This document shows positions 40,652-49,312 of a stretch of 64,000 nt of DNA, one piece after another. Source of the stretch: Luteitalea sp. (GTDB lineage: Bacteria; Acidobacteriota; Vicinamibacteria; Vicinamibacterales; Vicinamibacteraceae); NCBI GenBank assembly GCA_009377495.1, contig WHTZ01000013.1, positions 46,289-110,288 of the forward strand, in the 5' to 3' direction. A model generated the notes under the pieces. That model ran no database searches. It was not told where the DNA came from and saw nothing but the letters and a program-made list of their open reading frames with translations. Every line of letters starts with the position of its first letter. Positions within the stretch are counted from its first letter, which is position 1. The position numbers were made by a program, and so were the translations under genes.

Positions 40652-40663
40652 GGAAGGTGATTT

Positions 40664-40695
40664 GAAAACGGGCACAGCCCTCGTTTTCCTTTATT
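40664..40695 (+). terminator. terminator of the pilus/secretion operon
   Basis: GAAAACGGGC-ACA-GCCCTCGTTTTC forms a stem-loop with one bulge, followed by CTTTATT. It lies 12 bases after the last pseudopilin stop. Confidence 0.65.
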
Positions 40696-40709
40696 CGCCT
40701 GACGTCGAG

Positions 40710-40718
40710 TGGTAAGAT
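40710..40718 (+). promoter_or_regulatory. extended -10 promoter candidate
   Basis: TGGTAAGAT (extended -10) lies about 70 bases upstream of the small gene at 40791, in the gap after the terminator. The -35 is weak or absent. Confidence 0.4.
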
Positions 40719-40790
40719 GGACCGATCTTTTCTTGAAGCCTGTCATTGGTCAGGTGCTTGTCGGTACGTCCTTTGCGAGGAGTCTAAGGT

Positions 40791-41075
40791 ATGCCACTGC
40801 AACCGAAGCTACAAACGGAGGAGAGCCCCGACAGGATCAAGCTGAGCGGAAAGCCGATGCGTGCGCGCACGGTCGGCGCCGTGAGGTCGCAAGACGAGTT
40901 GCTCGTGCGCATGAAGAACGAGTTCCTCGAAATGCCAGGCCTCAAACTCACTTGCCGCCAAGCTCAGCGCTTGTTCGGCCTCGATCCAGACACTTGCACG
41001 CAGCTGCTCGGCCGTCTCGTTGAGGGTCGGTTCCTCCTGCAGCGACCCGACGGGACGTATGTCCTCGCCCAATGA
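40791..41075 (+). CDS. small winged-helix-like protein
   Basis: A 94-residue protein with GAGGAG at a good distance before the ATG. The second half (LVRMKNEFLEMPGLKLTCRQ, RLFGLDPDTCTQLLGRLVEG) has the spacing of a winged-helix DNA-binding domain ending in FLLQRPDGTYVLA. It may regulate nearby genes. I cannot name its family. Confidence 0.6.
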   Translation: MPLQPKLQTEESPDRIKLSGKPMRARTVGAVRSQDELLVRMKNEFLEMPGLKLTCRQAQRLFGLDPDTCTQLLGRLVEGRFLLQRPDGTYVLAQ

Positions 41076-41119
41076 CGTGTTCGCCAGCGCGACACGTCAT
41101 GTCGTGAAAGCAAACAGAT

Positions 41120-41235
41120 AGAAGAGGGAATCGGGAATCAGGGATTAAGGGTCGGGAATCAGGGTGGTCGGTGCTTGCGACTCCCCAGTCCCAGTTCCTG
41201 GCCCCGATTCCTGATTCCCGACTCCCGATCCCTGC
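41120..41235. repeat. GGGAATC heptad palindrome
   Basis: Units such as GGGAATC, GGGAATCA, GGGATTA (41120-41162) face CCGATTCCTGATTCCCGACT then CCCGATCCC (41206-41234). It overlaps the 3' end of the minus-strand Ig-like gene. A small relative is at 43195-43221. Confidence 0.7.
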
Positions 41236-42222
41236 CTACCCCTCCTCTTCCGGTTCTCGGGCAGTAACCGTCAGGACCCGCTCGACGCGCTCGCCTGCCG
41301 TATCAACCGCCGTGATGCGCACGGTGTAGGTGCCTGGTGTCGTGTACTGATGCGTGACCGTCGTCGAGCCGTTCAGCGCGCCCAGCGACTCCCCGCCGCC
41401 ATCGCCAAACGTGATCGACGCCTCCCGCACAGGGTTCCCATCCGGCTGCGGCGTTATGGTGATGTTGAACGTCACCACATCGTCCGTGTCAACGACGCTC
41501 GGTGAGACGGTCACCGAGATCTGTGGCAATTCGGTCACCCTCAGCGTTTGCGTGTCGGTGGCGACACCCACAGTCGCCGTGACCTCGGTTTCGCGCGTCG
41601 TCGTAATCGTCGTGCGTGCCTCTCCGTTCGCGTCGGTGACCACCTGGGCATCGCGAAGCGTGCCGGCGGTGGCCGTGAACGTCACCGGCACGTCCGGCAA
41701 GCGCCGATTGTCTGGGTCGGTAACAATCGCCATGACGGTCGCGGTGCCGCCACCCGACGGCAGGCTTCCCGGGTTGATGACGAGCGTGAGATCGGTGGCG
41801 GCTCCCGCTCCAACGCGTACCTCCACCTCCTCCTCGCTCGCCGCGTCCCCCGAGAATGCCCGCAAATGCGCGATGCCGGAAGCGTCGCCGGCGTGGAGCC
41901 GTGCCGTGGCCCTGCCACCCTCCGTGTGAGCCTGGGCCGGCTCAATCGTCCCCAGCGTCGTCGTAAAGGTGACGTTCGTGCCGTTATGGACCGGGGTGCC
42001 AGGTTCCTCGGTGACAATGGCACTGATCTCGATGGAGCCGCCCACAGGCACGAACGTGGAGCTGACCACGAGCTCGAGAGTCGATCCGCCCGGTGCGGTT
42101 AACGGAAGGCCGTCGCAGCCTTGTGCCATCAAGCCGCTGGCCGCGAGGAGGAGCGTTAGGACGATGACCGGAAAGGACCCGCGCGCGCGGCGCAAACACA
42201 CGGCCGAAGGCGGTGTTACCAT
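41236..42222 (-). CDS. Ig-fold (Big/PKD) repeat lipoprotein
   Basis: A 328-residue secreted protein made of bacterial Ig-like domains: GGSIEISAIVTEEPGTPVHN and TFTTTLGTIEPAQAHTEGG, then VTFTATAGTLRDAQVVTDAN with GEARTTITTTRE, and a PKD-type ending (ASITFGDGGGESL; VTHQYTTPGTYTVRITAVD). An N-terminal hydrophobic signal (VIVLTLLLAASGLMAQGC) ends in a possible lipobox. An ATG at 42222 is used; 42249 would overlap the divergent pseudopilin gene. Probably a surface or adhesion-type structural protein. Role unknown. Confidence 0.8.
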   Translation of the reverse strand: MVTPPSAVCLRRARGSFPVIVLTLLLAASGLMAQGCDGLPLTAPGGSTLELVVSSTFVPVGGSIEISAIVTEEPGTPVHNGTNVTFTTTLGTIEPAQAHTEGGRATARLHAGDASGIAHLRAFSGDAASEEEVEVRVGAGAATDLTLVINPGSLPSGGGTATVMAIVTDPDNRRLPDVPVTFTATAGTLRDAQVVTDANGEARTTITTTRETEVTATVGVATDTQTLRVTELPQISVTVSPSVVDTDDVVTFNITITPQPDGNPVREASITFGDGGGESLGALNGSTTVTHQYTTPGTYTVRITAVDTAGERVERVLTVTAREPEEEG

Positions 42223-42247
42223 AAGAAGCGTCAAGGATAATATCGGC

Positions 42248-43105
42248 ATGGTCCTAGACGGTCAAGGCGCCCGGCGTGGTGGCGAGCATGGCTACGCGAT
42301 GGCCGCGCTGCTGGTGAGCATCGCGGTGATGTCCATCGTGATGAGCACGGCGCTTCCCGCGTGGCGGCACATGATGCAGCGGGAGAGGGAAGAGGAGTGG
42401 ATTTTCCGCGCACAGCAGTACGCGCGTGCGCTCATGCTTTTTCAGCGGAAGTATCCGGGTGCGTATCCCACGTCGGTCGAGATCCTGGTGAAGCAAAGGT
42501 TCTTGCGCAAGAAGTATGAGGATCCGTTGTCGCCCGACGGCGAGTTCCGTGTTGTACGCGCGGGCGAGCTCTTGCCGGGACAGCAGATGCCTGGGACGAA
42601 TCAGCAAGGGCAGGGCGGCCAGGGCGGACCGTTTCGCCGGCAGTTTGGTGGGTCCGGTGCGTCTGGCAGAAGCGGACAACTGGGGCGCCAAGGACCGCTG
42701 GGCCAGCGAGGACAGATGATGCAACCTGGCGGGCCGGGCCAAAGCCGGACGGGTGTCGGCGCTGGTTCTGGTCGACAGGATCCCCGGAGTCCCTTCGGCT
42801 CTCCCGGCAACCGCGAGCCACTCGAAGAGCTGGACACCAGCGCCAAGTTCATTCCGGGCGGCATGGTTGGCGTCAGCAGCAAGAACACCGACGCGTCGAT
42901 CAAGATCTTCAAAGGACAGGATCATTACAACGACTGGGTGGTGACCATTCAGGACGCCATGCCGCAATTTCGTGCGCCCGGCCAACAGCAGAACCAACCG
43001 GGCATGCCACCGAATCAGCGCGGTCGGCCGAACCCGCAAGGCATGCCGTCGCCAAACCCACAGGGGACATCGCCGAACCGGTCCGGCTTCCCCAACCGTC
43101 GCTAG
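42248..43105 (+). CDS. pseudopilin with Gln/Pro/Gly-rich C-terminal region
   Basis: A 285-residue protein with a prepilin site (basic leader, HG before YAMAALLVSIAVMSIVMSTA); the +5 residue is Ala rather than Glu. The helix continues (EREEEWIFRAQQYARALMLF), then QRKYPGAYPTSVEILVKQRF. A low-complexity Q/G/R/P stretch (from about residue 115) interrupts a conserved segment (KNTDASIKIFKGQDHYNDWV) and ends the chain. It may be an extra pseudopilin of the secretion system. The start at 42248 nearly abuts the divergent Ig-protein gene. Confidence 0.75.
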   Translation: MVLDGQGARRGGEHGYAMAALLVSIAVMSIVMSTALPAWRHMMQREREEEWIFRAQQYARALMLFQRKYPGAYPTSVEILVKQRFLRKKYEDPLSPDGEFRVVRAGELLPGQQMPGTNQQGQGGQGGPFRRQFGGSGASGRSGQLGRQGPLGQRGQMMQPGGPGQSRTGVGAGSGRQDPRSPFGSPGNREPLEELDTSAKFIPGGMVGVSSKNTDASIKIFKGQDHYNDWVVTIQDAMPQFRAPGQQQNQPGMPPNQRGRPNPQGMPSPNPQGTSPNRSGFPNRR

Positions 43106-43134
43106 CAGCCCGCGCATCTAAGACGTCCGCGCTG

Positions 43135-43221
43135 CCGGCCTGGCCGGTAGCGCGTAGCGCGCCAAGACGGGCGTGGCTCCTGACTCCTGGTCCTGATTCC
43201 CGATTCCTGATTCCTAGTTCC
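43135..43221. repeat. palindromes and GGGAATC-type remnant
   Basis: CTGCCGGCCTGGCCGGTAGC (43133-43152) is an inverted repeat with GCGCGTAGCGCGCC following, and CCTGATTCCCGATTCCTGAT (43191 onward) belongs to the heptad family. Confidence 0.5.
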
Positions 43222-43411
43222 CACCTCGTCCCAGCTCCAGTGCCACGAGCTGCTTGCGATCGCGCACATACAGCCGCGTGCCGGCGAGGGATGGCGGCGT
43301 CCAGGCGACTTTGGTCAAGAGCTCAACCCGTGAATGCACCTCCAGGTTTGCGGGAGAGGCTGTGGCGAGCGCAAGCACGCCGTCCTCGTCGACGACGATA
43401 AGCCTGGTCAT
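43214..43411 (-). pseudogene. 3' remnant of a PQQ-like beta-propeller gene
   Basis: The frame TRLIVVDEDGVLALATASPA through SLAGTRLYVRDRKQLVALEL (stop at 43214) is the typical end of a PQQ-binding-like beta-propeller protein, with blade repeats. Nothing upstream of 43411 continues it, so the 5' part is missing. It meets the TPR fragment head to head at 43410. Confidence 0.6.
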
Positions 43412-43620
43412 GGCTGGTGTCGAGCGCGCGTTCCGTCGAGCGCTCACGCTGAACCCCAGTCACGCGACTACGTACAATCGGTACGCCTGGCACCTGGCGG
43501 CAGGCCGCACAGCCGACGCACAGCGCATGCTTCGCCAGCTGCGGACGACGGCGCGCACGCGCTACGTCCCTCCCGGGATGATCGCCGGGTTGGCGGACCG
43601 GATCAGGAAACAGAGCGCCG
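43410..43620 (+). pseudogene. 5'-truncated TPR gene fragment
   Basis: The frame reads VERAFRRALTLNPSHATTYN then RYAWHLAAGRTADAQRMLRQ, a TPR pair, without a start or N-terminal part. Past 43620 the frame stays open but loses similarity. It is likely the rest of a winged-helix/TPR regulator or similar, cut at the junction with the PQQ fragment. Confidence 0.55.
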
Positions 43621-43630
43621 AGGCGAGAGT

Positions 43631-43910
43631 ACAGCCACCGCGCCCGTTTTCATTTGACGAGGCATCGCCGATTCAGTACATTAGGCTTAACCGAGAGACG
43701 TCTGTTCGAGGCCGTGGGGACACGCATTCACGTGTGCGTTACGCACGGTCGGGGTGTTGAGGCAGCCCGACGGGGATCCCCCAGATGGATGAGAGGCTCC
43801 CACCTCACGCGGGTCGCCGAACGCTTGATCGGTAGACGTCCACGGCCGGCCGGGCGTCGCTTAGGCGATGCCTGGCCTCTTCCGACGACGGCGCGTTCGG
43901 CGAACGCGCC
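43631..43910. other. intergenic region without gene, REP-like palindromes
   Basis: I see no convincing gene. GGCGCGTTCGGCGAACGCGCC near 43890 and GGACGCCTCGCTGAGGCGTCC (43930-43950, inside the transporter 3' end) are palindromes of the TAGGGCGC-type repeat family. Confidence 0.5.
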
Positions 43911-45116
43911 CTACCGTGGTGGAAGGTAGGGACGCCTCGCTGAGGCGTCCGCTCGCGCAGCCAGCGTCGCACAGACTGCCATGCCCACCGCGGCTGCGAG
44001 TAGCACGCCGCCCATCGCGCGTCCCCCGAAGCGTTCGAGCGACACCCCTTGCAGCCAAGGCAGCACCATGCCGCCAATGCCACCAAGCGCAGACGCCAGG
44101 CTCATCGCCGCACTGGGCCGGCCCGGGAAGGCGCTCGTCACGAGCTCGACCAAGCTCGCATAAATGGGTCCAAACGCCGCGCCAACGAGCATCAGGCCGA
44201 GGAGCGTTGACGGACGATGTCCAACGGCGGCGAGGAAGAGCACACTGCCACTCACGGCGCCAACCAGGCTCCACCGGAGGAGGACCCGCGCGCCCACACG
44301 CATGCCGAACAGCGTGCCCAATAGCCGACCGCCGCACAGCGCGATCCAAAACAGGGCGGTGTTGCTTGCGGCACGCGCCTCGTCGAACGCTAGCGTGCGC
44401 ATCAGATACGTGGGCGTCCAGCCGCCAGTGCCGTTCTCGATGCCAACGTAGAGAAACGCCAACACGCCAAGCGTCCACAGGAGCGGCGACGACTGGAGAG
44501 GCTGCTGTGTCGTGTGAGGCGTGGCGGATGCGACGGTCGGGCCGCGTGGTGCCAGGAGAGCCGCGATGGGGACACCGGCGAGCAGCAGCGCGCCGCCCAC
44601 GTAGAGTGCCGCCGCAGCGCTCTGCAGGTTACGCAACGTAAAGGCGACGAGCAGTGGACCGACGATCGCACCGGCTGCGTACCAGAAGTTCACCAGGTTG
44701 AGCGCAACGCTGAGACGACGTGCCGTTATCTGCCTGGGGAGCACGTTGACGGCGAGCCCGGCGAAGCCCCAACCGACGCCCATGCCGAGAGCGGTCAGCA
44801 TGACACCGATCATCGAGCCCGACAGGGCTAGGCCGATCGTCGCGCTGCCGTACAGGATCAGGCCCAACGCGAGCACCGGCCGCAAGCCCACCCGATCCGC
44901 CCACAGAAATGTGACGCACTGCCCACACAGCGTTCCCAGGAACAGCGCCGCGAACAGGGCGCCAAGCCCTCCCGGCGTTATGGCCAAGCGCCTCGCGAGC
45001 TCCGGTATCGTCGGGCCGATGGACGACATGACGAGGCCAGAGGCAAAGGACACGCCGCAGAGCAGCATCAGCACCAGCAGTCGCTGTACGGACGTGAATG
45101 TGTGGGACGGGGTCAT
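43911..45116 (-). CDS. MFS transporter
   Basis: A 401-residue major facilitator with 12 predicted helices ([60 protein letters not shown]). The ATG at 45116 overlaps the stop of the sodium symporter gene (ATGA), so the two are co-translated. The neighbours suggest import of sugars or amino sugars; the substrate is not readable. An internal frame upstream of 45116 exists but lies in the symporter gene. Confidence 0.9.
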   Translation of the reverse strand: MTPSHTFTSVQRLLVLMLLCGVSFASGLVMSSIGPTIPELARRLAITPGGLGALFAALFLGTLCGQCVTFLWADRVGLRPVLALGLILYGSATIGLALSGSMIGVMLTALGMGVGWGFAGLAVNVLPRQITARRLSVALNLVNFWYAAGAIVGPLLVAFTLRNLQSAAAALYVGGALLLAGVPIAALLAPRGPTVASATPHTTQQPLQSSPLLWTLGVLAFLYVGIENGTGGWTPTYLMRTLAFDEARAASNTALFWIALCGGRLLGTLFGMRVGARVLLRWSLVGAVSGSVLFLAAVGHRPSTLLGLMLVGAAFGPIYASLVELVTSAFPGRPSAAMSLASALGGIGGMVLPWLQGVSLERFGGRAMGGVLLAAAVGMAVCATLAARADASARRPYLPPR

Positions 45117-46648
45117 GAGGGGCGGTTCCCCAGATGTGTCCATCTGGGGAGCACGAGCGTGACGAGCTGCCCACTCACGAAAGTGGCCACGGACCCAATC
45201 AGCACGTACCACTGCCAAGAGATCGGTGTGGCGAGCTTCACGACAAGCATCAGGAGCGTGCCCGCGGTGATGCCCACGAGCGCCGCTCGCTCGGATACGT
45301 GTGTCGTCAACGTGCCGAGAAGGAACACGCCCAGCACGACGCCGTTGGAGAACGACGCAATGCCTAGCACCTCGTTCACAACGGTCTGCGAGAGACGAAT
45401 CGCGGCCAGGGCGACCAGGAGTTGCACGACGCCGAAGAAGGCGGTCGTCCACCGCGCGACACGCAAATAGTGGGTGTCGGAGCGCCGACCTTCCGTGAGT
45501 GGCAGGTAGAAGTCACCAACCGCGGCGGCAGCGGAAGAGTTCAGGGAGGACGAGAGCGTAGACATGGCGGCCGCGAACACTGCGGCTGACACCAAGCCGA
45601 GCAGACCCACCGGCAAGTGGGTGACGATGAAGGTGGGGAAGACGCGGTCGGTCAGGACCCGGCCGTCGACCGTGAATTGTGCGACCTCTGGCGCCTGGCT
45701 GCCCGTGTAGTACACATAGAGCATCGTCCCGATGCCGAGGAACAAGACGAACTGCAGAAACACGACCGCCCCGCTGGTGAGCAGTGCAAGCCGCGCGTCG
45801 CGCGGGGAAGCGGAGCACAGATATCGCTGCACCATCAACTGGTCGGTACCGTGCGTGGCGGTTGTCAGGAACGCGCCGCCCACCACGCCCGACCAGAACG
45901 TGTAGTCCCGTGCAATATCCCAGGTGAAGTCGAACAGGCGAAACTTCTGGGCTGCGTTGGCTGTGCGCGCGATCTCGGCCCATCCACCAGGGATGTCGTT
46001 GAACAGGATCGTGGCGGCCACGAGGGCACCCACGAGGTACACGGTCAGTTGTACGACGTCGGTCCAGATGACAGCCGTGATGCCACCGAGATACGTGTAC
46101 AGAATCGTCGCGGCCGCAATCACGCTGAGCGACACGACGAGCATGACCACCATGGGGTCGCTGGTGGGGAACCAGCGCTGCGCTTCCGCTTGCCAGCGCG
46201 GTGATGCCAGCAGAAGCGCGGCCAGCACGAGACCCGTGGCGAAGAGGCGAAAGCCGTCCGCCAGGCTTCGCGTGACGATGAAGATACCCGAGACGAGACG
46301 CTTGACGCTGTTGCCGAAGCGCTGGCCGAGGAGCTGGTACACCGTGAGTAGCTCGCCACGGAAGTACGCAGGCACGAACAGGAGCACGACCACGACTCGG
46401 CCAACCAAGTATCCGATGACGAGCTGCAGGAAGCGGAAGTCGCCCGCATAGGCGAGGCCGGGCACACTGATGAACGTGACCGTGCTCGTCTCGGTGGCGA
46501 CGATAGAGCCCATGATCGCCCACCACGGCAGGCGGCGGCCCGAGACGAAGTAATCCTTGACGTCACGCTGCGAGCGGGAGAACCACGCGCCAAGCGCCAC
46601 CGTGCCGACGAGGTACACGGTCAGCACAGCGAGATCGAGAGGGGTCAT
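45113..46648 (-). CDS. sodium:solute symporter (SSS family)
   Basis: A 511-residue symporter with about 13 helices. The N terminus ([20 protein letters not shown]), [20 protein letters not shown] and the [17 protein letters not shown] block fit the SSS family of the SGLT/NanT-like type. It probably imports a sugar or sialic/amino-sugar with Na+. It leads an operon with the MFS gene. MurNAc or GlcNAc transport is plausible given the downstream kinase, nagB and murQ, but it is not shown. Confidence 0.9.
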   Translation of the reverse strand: MTPLDLAVLTVYLVGTVALGAWFSRSQRDVKDYFVSGRRLPWWAIMGSIVATETSTVTFISVPGLAYAGDFRFLQLVIGYLVGRVVVVLLFVPAYFRGELLTVYQLLGQRFGNSVKRLVSGIFIVTRSLADGFRLFATGLVLAALLLASPRWQAEAQRWFPTSDPMVVMLVVSLSVIAAATILYTYLGGITAVIWTDVVQLTVYLVGALVAATILFNDIPGGWAEIARTANAAQKFRLFDFTWDIARDYTFWSGVVGGAFLTTATHGTDQLMVQRYLCSASPRDARLALLTSGAVVFLQFVLFLGIGTMLYVYYTGSQAPEVAQFTVDGRVLTDRVFPTFIVTHLPVGLLGLVSAAVFAAAMSTLSSSLNSSAAAAVGDFYLPLTEGRRSDTHYLRVARWTTAFFGVVQLLVALAAIRLSQTVVNEVLGIASFSNGVVLGVFLLGTLTTHVSERAALVGITAGTLLMLVVKLATPISWQWYVLIGSVATFVSGQLVTLVLPRWTHLGNRPS

Positions 46649-46661
46649 TGAAATCTATGCG

Positions 46662-46790
46662 TGTGGTCTGGCGCGGCTAACCGCCTCCGCCAAGGCTACG
46701 GCGGTCCGCCGTAGCGCGAAGCGCGAAGGCGGAAGCCGCGCCCTACAACGGGCGCGGCAGGGCCCCCTTTAGGGGCGCCATCGACCTACC
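46662..46790. repeat. REP-like nested palindromes between hydrolase and symporter genes
   Basis: CTACGGCGG-T-CCGCCGTAG (46695-46713) is enclosed by GGCGCGGCTAACCGCC and GGCGGAAGCCGCGCC arms. GCGCGAAGCGCGAAGGCGG follows, then GGGCGCGGCAGGG and CCCCCTTTAGGGGCGCC. Confidence 0.6.
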
Positions 46791-46805
46791 GTGAGCGCCA
46801 TCCAC

Positions 46806-48188
46806 TCATCGCGAGCCCGGAGCTCCGCCGGTCGCGGCTTGAAACGCCTGGCGATCCACGGTGGCCAGGAATGCTTGCCGACGCGCGGCCAGGCTGTCAT
46901 AGGAGAACAGGGCGACACCGGCGAAACGGCGCGCACGCGCGGCGTCGATACGTCGGACCGTTTCCGCAGGCGAGAGCTGCCACGCGCCGATGCCTGCCCA
47001 GACTGCGGCGCCTGCGGCTTCCCGAATCAGATCGGCCTGCGCCGCAAATCGCTGCGCACTTGACGTGTACATCATCGGACAGACGACGTTGACGAGACCA
47101 CTCGCGAGCCACACGGTCCATTCCTGCAGCCTATGATCGCTTGCCTCCCGTGGATCCGGGATAACGGCAGCGCTCACGAGCACGTTGGGCCGAAGCGTCC
47201 GCACCGAGCCGGCAAGCTGCTCGACCAGGCTGGTGAGGCGCGCGCGGCGAAAGGCGGCCCACCGGTCCGGGAACGCATCCGCGTACGCCGTGGCTGCGAC
47301 CTCGCGACGCGTGTCGAGACGCGTACGTGTCTCGGTCTCGAGCGTCGGCAGCATCTCAGCCCGGAACGCATCCAGCGCAGCGGGCGAGTAGTCGAACTCG
47401 GCGTTCGGATAGCGAATGTAGTCGAGGTGCACACCGTCGACCGCGTAGCGCCGCACGAGATCGGCCACGACCTCAGAGGTGTATGCGGCAGCGGCTACGG
47501 GAATGGGCGAGACGAAGAGGCCCTCGACGGTACGATTATGTGCCCGCGTCCACTGCGCCAAGCGTTGCACGTATTCGGGACGATGCGGGTCGATCGGTCC
47601 GAGCGTCGCTACCAGGGCGCGTGGCACCATCAGCCACTCGGGGTGCGCATGCACCACGTGGGTCCGGGAGGTCGGCAGCGTGGTCGCACTCGCGGCGAGG
47701 TTGACACTAATCCAGGCGTGGACCTCGAGGCCCAGTGGATGCGCGGCCGCGATCAGCTCCTCGAGTGGATCGAAGGCTGTGGGCTGGGCGGCGAGCGATT
47801 CCGCGCGCGGCTCGATACTTTCGTTGAAGTAGGCGTCGCCTCGGCCGCGCACCTGCACGAGGAGCGTGTTGAACCCATACCGCTGCGCGTCGCGTACAAC
47901 GCGGGCGACGTCTGCCGGCGAGACGAGCGAGGTGCGTGTCACCCAAAGCGCGCGCACTTCACGTGGCACGGTCGAATGAGCGGCCGTCCGCGCGCGCCGC
48001 TCCTCGGGTGCCGCGTTGACCATGAGTGTCGTCGCGCACGCCAGCGCAACGATGAGCAGTGTGGGTCGGGAGTAACGATGTACGCCGCGCCAATGCCGCG
48101 CGAGTGAATCGCCATCGTGGATTCGCGTTGCTTCACGTCCGTGCAATGTACGATCTCTCCAGCTTTGACGCGCGGCCGGCAGCGCCAT
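46806..48188 (-). CDS. family 10 glycosyl hydrolase-like protein (GHL10, DUF4015/YddW type)
   Basis: A 460-residue secreted protein with a hydrophobic signal (LLIVALACATTLMVNA). The barrel is recognised by PREVRALWVTRTSLVSPADV, FNTLLVQVRGRGDAYFNES, DGVHLDYIRYPN and PMMYTSSAQRFAAQADLIRE. Such enzymes act on peptidoglycan or glycans; in several bacteria they cleave the glycan of denuded peptidoglycan. It fits the muropeptide-handling role of this cluster. The start ATG 48188 is the first in frame and keeps a basic N-terminal stretch before the signal. Confidence 0.82.
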   Translation of the reverse strand: MALPAARQSWRDRTLHGREATRIHDGDSLARHWRGVHRYSRPTLLIVALACATTLMVNAAPEERRARTAAHSTVPREVRALWVTRTSLVSPADVARVVRDAQRYGFNTLLVQVRGRGDAYFNESIEPRAESLAAQPTAFDPLEELIAAAHPLGLEVHAWISVNLAASATTLPTSRTHVVHAHPEWLMVPRALVATLGPIDPHRPEYVQRLAQWTRAHNRTVEGLFVSPIPVAAAAYTSEVVADLVRRYAVDGVHLDYIRYPNAEFDYSPAALDAFRAEMLPTLETETRTRLDTRREVAATAYADAFPDRWAAFRRARLTSLVEQLAGSVRTLRPNVLVSAAVIPDPREASDHRLQEWTVWLASGLVNVVCPMMYTSSAQRFAAQADLIREAAGAAVWAGIGAWQLSPAETVRRIDAARARRFAGVALFSYDSLAARRQAFLATVDRQAFQAATGGAPGSR

Positions 48189-48201
48189 CAGCAGCTACCA
48201 G

Positions 48202-48348
48202 TAGGGCGCGGCTTTAGCCGCGCCATCAGGCTTTCAACGCTCCTGTACGCGAGGCGGCGTGTCGCCGCTTCACGTGCCCCGCTCGCGACCGAGTATACTC
48301 CCGTCAGCGCTGCCGGCGCTCATGGCGCGGCTACAGCCGCGCCCTACA
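48202..48348. repeat. REP-like palindromes upstream of the kinase gene
   Basis: TAGGGCGCGGCTTTAGCCGCG (48204-48224) and GGCGCGGCTACAGCCGCGCCC (48323-48343) are palindromes. Between them a -10-like TATACT lies at 48294-48299, about 70 bases before the kinase start. Confidence 0.6.
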
Positions 48349-48370
48349 TTCGTCTGCCAGCGTGACCGCC

Positions 48371-49312
48371 ATGCACGTGCTCGGGATCGATGCGGGAGGA
48401 ACGAAGACCGTGTGTTTGCTCGCCGATGAGCAGGGCACGGTGCTGGCCCGCGCGCAGGGAAGCGGTGCCAACCTGCCGTCGCTCGGCGAGCTCGAAGTGG
48501 AGAAAACGCTCCACCACCTCATGGAAGAGGCCATCGGGCAGACCACGATCGTGCCACAGGCCATCTGCATCGGCATTGCCGGTGTCGATCGCGAAGAGGA
48601 TGCGGCGATCATTCGAGCCATCATGCGGCGTATCGGCTACCGGGCTCGCTTGGTGGTCACCAATGACGCGCTGATTGCGCTGACGGCAGGCGTGGGTGAC
48701 GCGCCTGGCGTGGTGGTGATGGCCGGGACTGGATCCATTGCGTATGGTCGCAATGCCCGCAACGAGGCCGCGCGCGCCGGCGGGTGGGGGTATGTGCTCG
48801 GCGACGAGGGCAGTGGCTACTGGATGGGACGCCACGCGCTGCGGGCCGTCGTACGAGCGGCAGACGGTCGAGGCGGCTCGACCGCGCTGACGCGGCACGT
48901 GCTCGCGCACTTCGGCGTCGACCAGCCGCAGGATCTCGTGAGGGAGGTGTACCATAGGGCGCTTCGGCCCAGTGCCATTGCGGCCTTGGCCGCTGCCGTC
49001 CAGCGCGCACACGACGAGGGCGATGTGATGGCCACGGCGATTCTCGAGCAAGGGGCCGGCGAGCTCATGGCGTGCGCGGCCTCGGTCGTCGCGCAGCTCG
49101 GCATGGCGCACGATGCCTTTCCGTTCGTGCTGGCTGGCGGCGTTGTCCATGCCGTGCCGGTGCTCGTTTCGTCGCTTACCGAGCGGCTGCCCACTGTCGC
49201 GCCGGGCAGCTCGTCTCACGTGCTGACGCAGGAACCCGCGCACGGCGCCGTGTCGATGGCGTTGGCCGAAGCGCGTGGTGGCGCGCGCCTGCCCCGTTAC
49301 AAGACCGCGTGA
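48371..49312 (+). CDS. BadF/BadG-type ATPase, N-acetylhexosamine kinase (MurK/NagK-like)
   Basis: A 313-residue ASKHA kinase. HVLGIDAGGTKTVCLLADE is the phosphate-1 motif, and GVVVMAGTGSIAYGRNA with GDEGSGYWMG the second. It should phosphorylate N-acetylglucosamine and/or N-acetylmuramic acid at C6, giving the substrates of NagB-pathway and MurQ enzymes encoded alongside. Start ATG 48371 is preferred; GTG 48362 is possible. The stop overlaps the nagB start (GTGA). Confidence 0.86.
   Translation: MHVLGIDAGGTKTVCLLADEQGTVLARAQGSGANLPSLGELEVEKTLHHLMEEAIGQTTIVPQAICIGIAGVDREEDAAIIRAIMRRIGYRARLVVTNDALIALTAGVGDAPGVVVMAGTGSIAYGRNARNEAARAGGWGYVLGDEGSGYWMGRHALRAVVRAADGRGGSTALTRHVLAHFGVDQPQDLVREVYHRALRPSAIAALAAAVQRAHDEGDVMATAILEQGAGELMACAASVVAQLGMAHDAFPFVLAGGVVHAVPVLVSSLTERLPTVAPGSSSHVLTQEPAHGAVSMALAEARGGARLPRYKTA

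Noticed and set aside
42223..42249. Start of the Ig-like lipoprotein at ATG 42249.
   Set aside because: It would overlap the divergent pseudopilin start and adds only nine residues before a more suitable ATG at 42222; kept as an alternative only.
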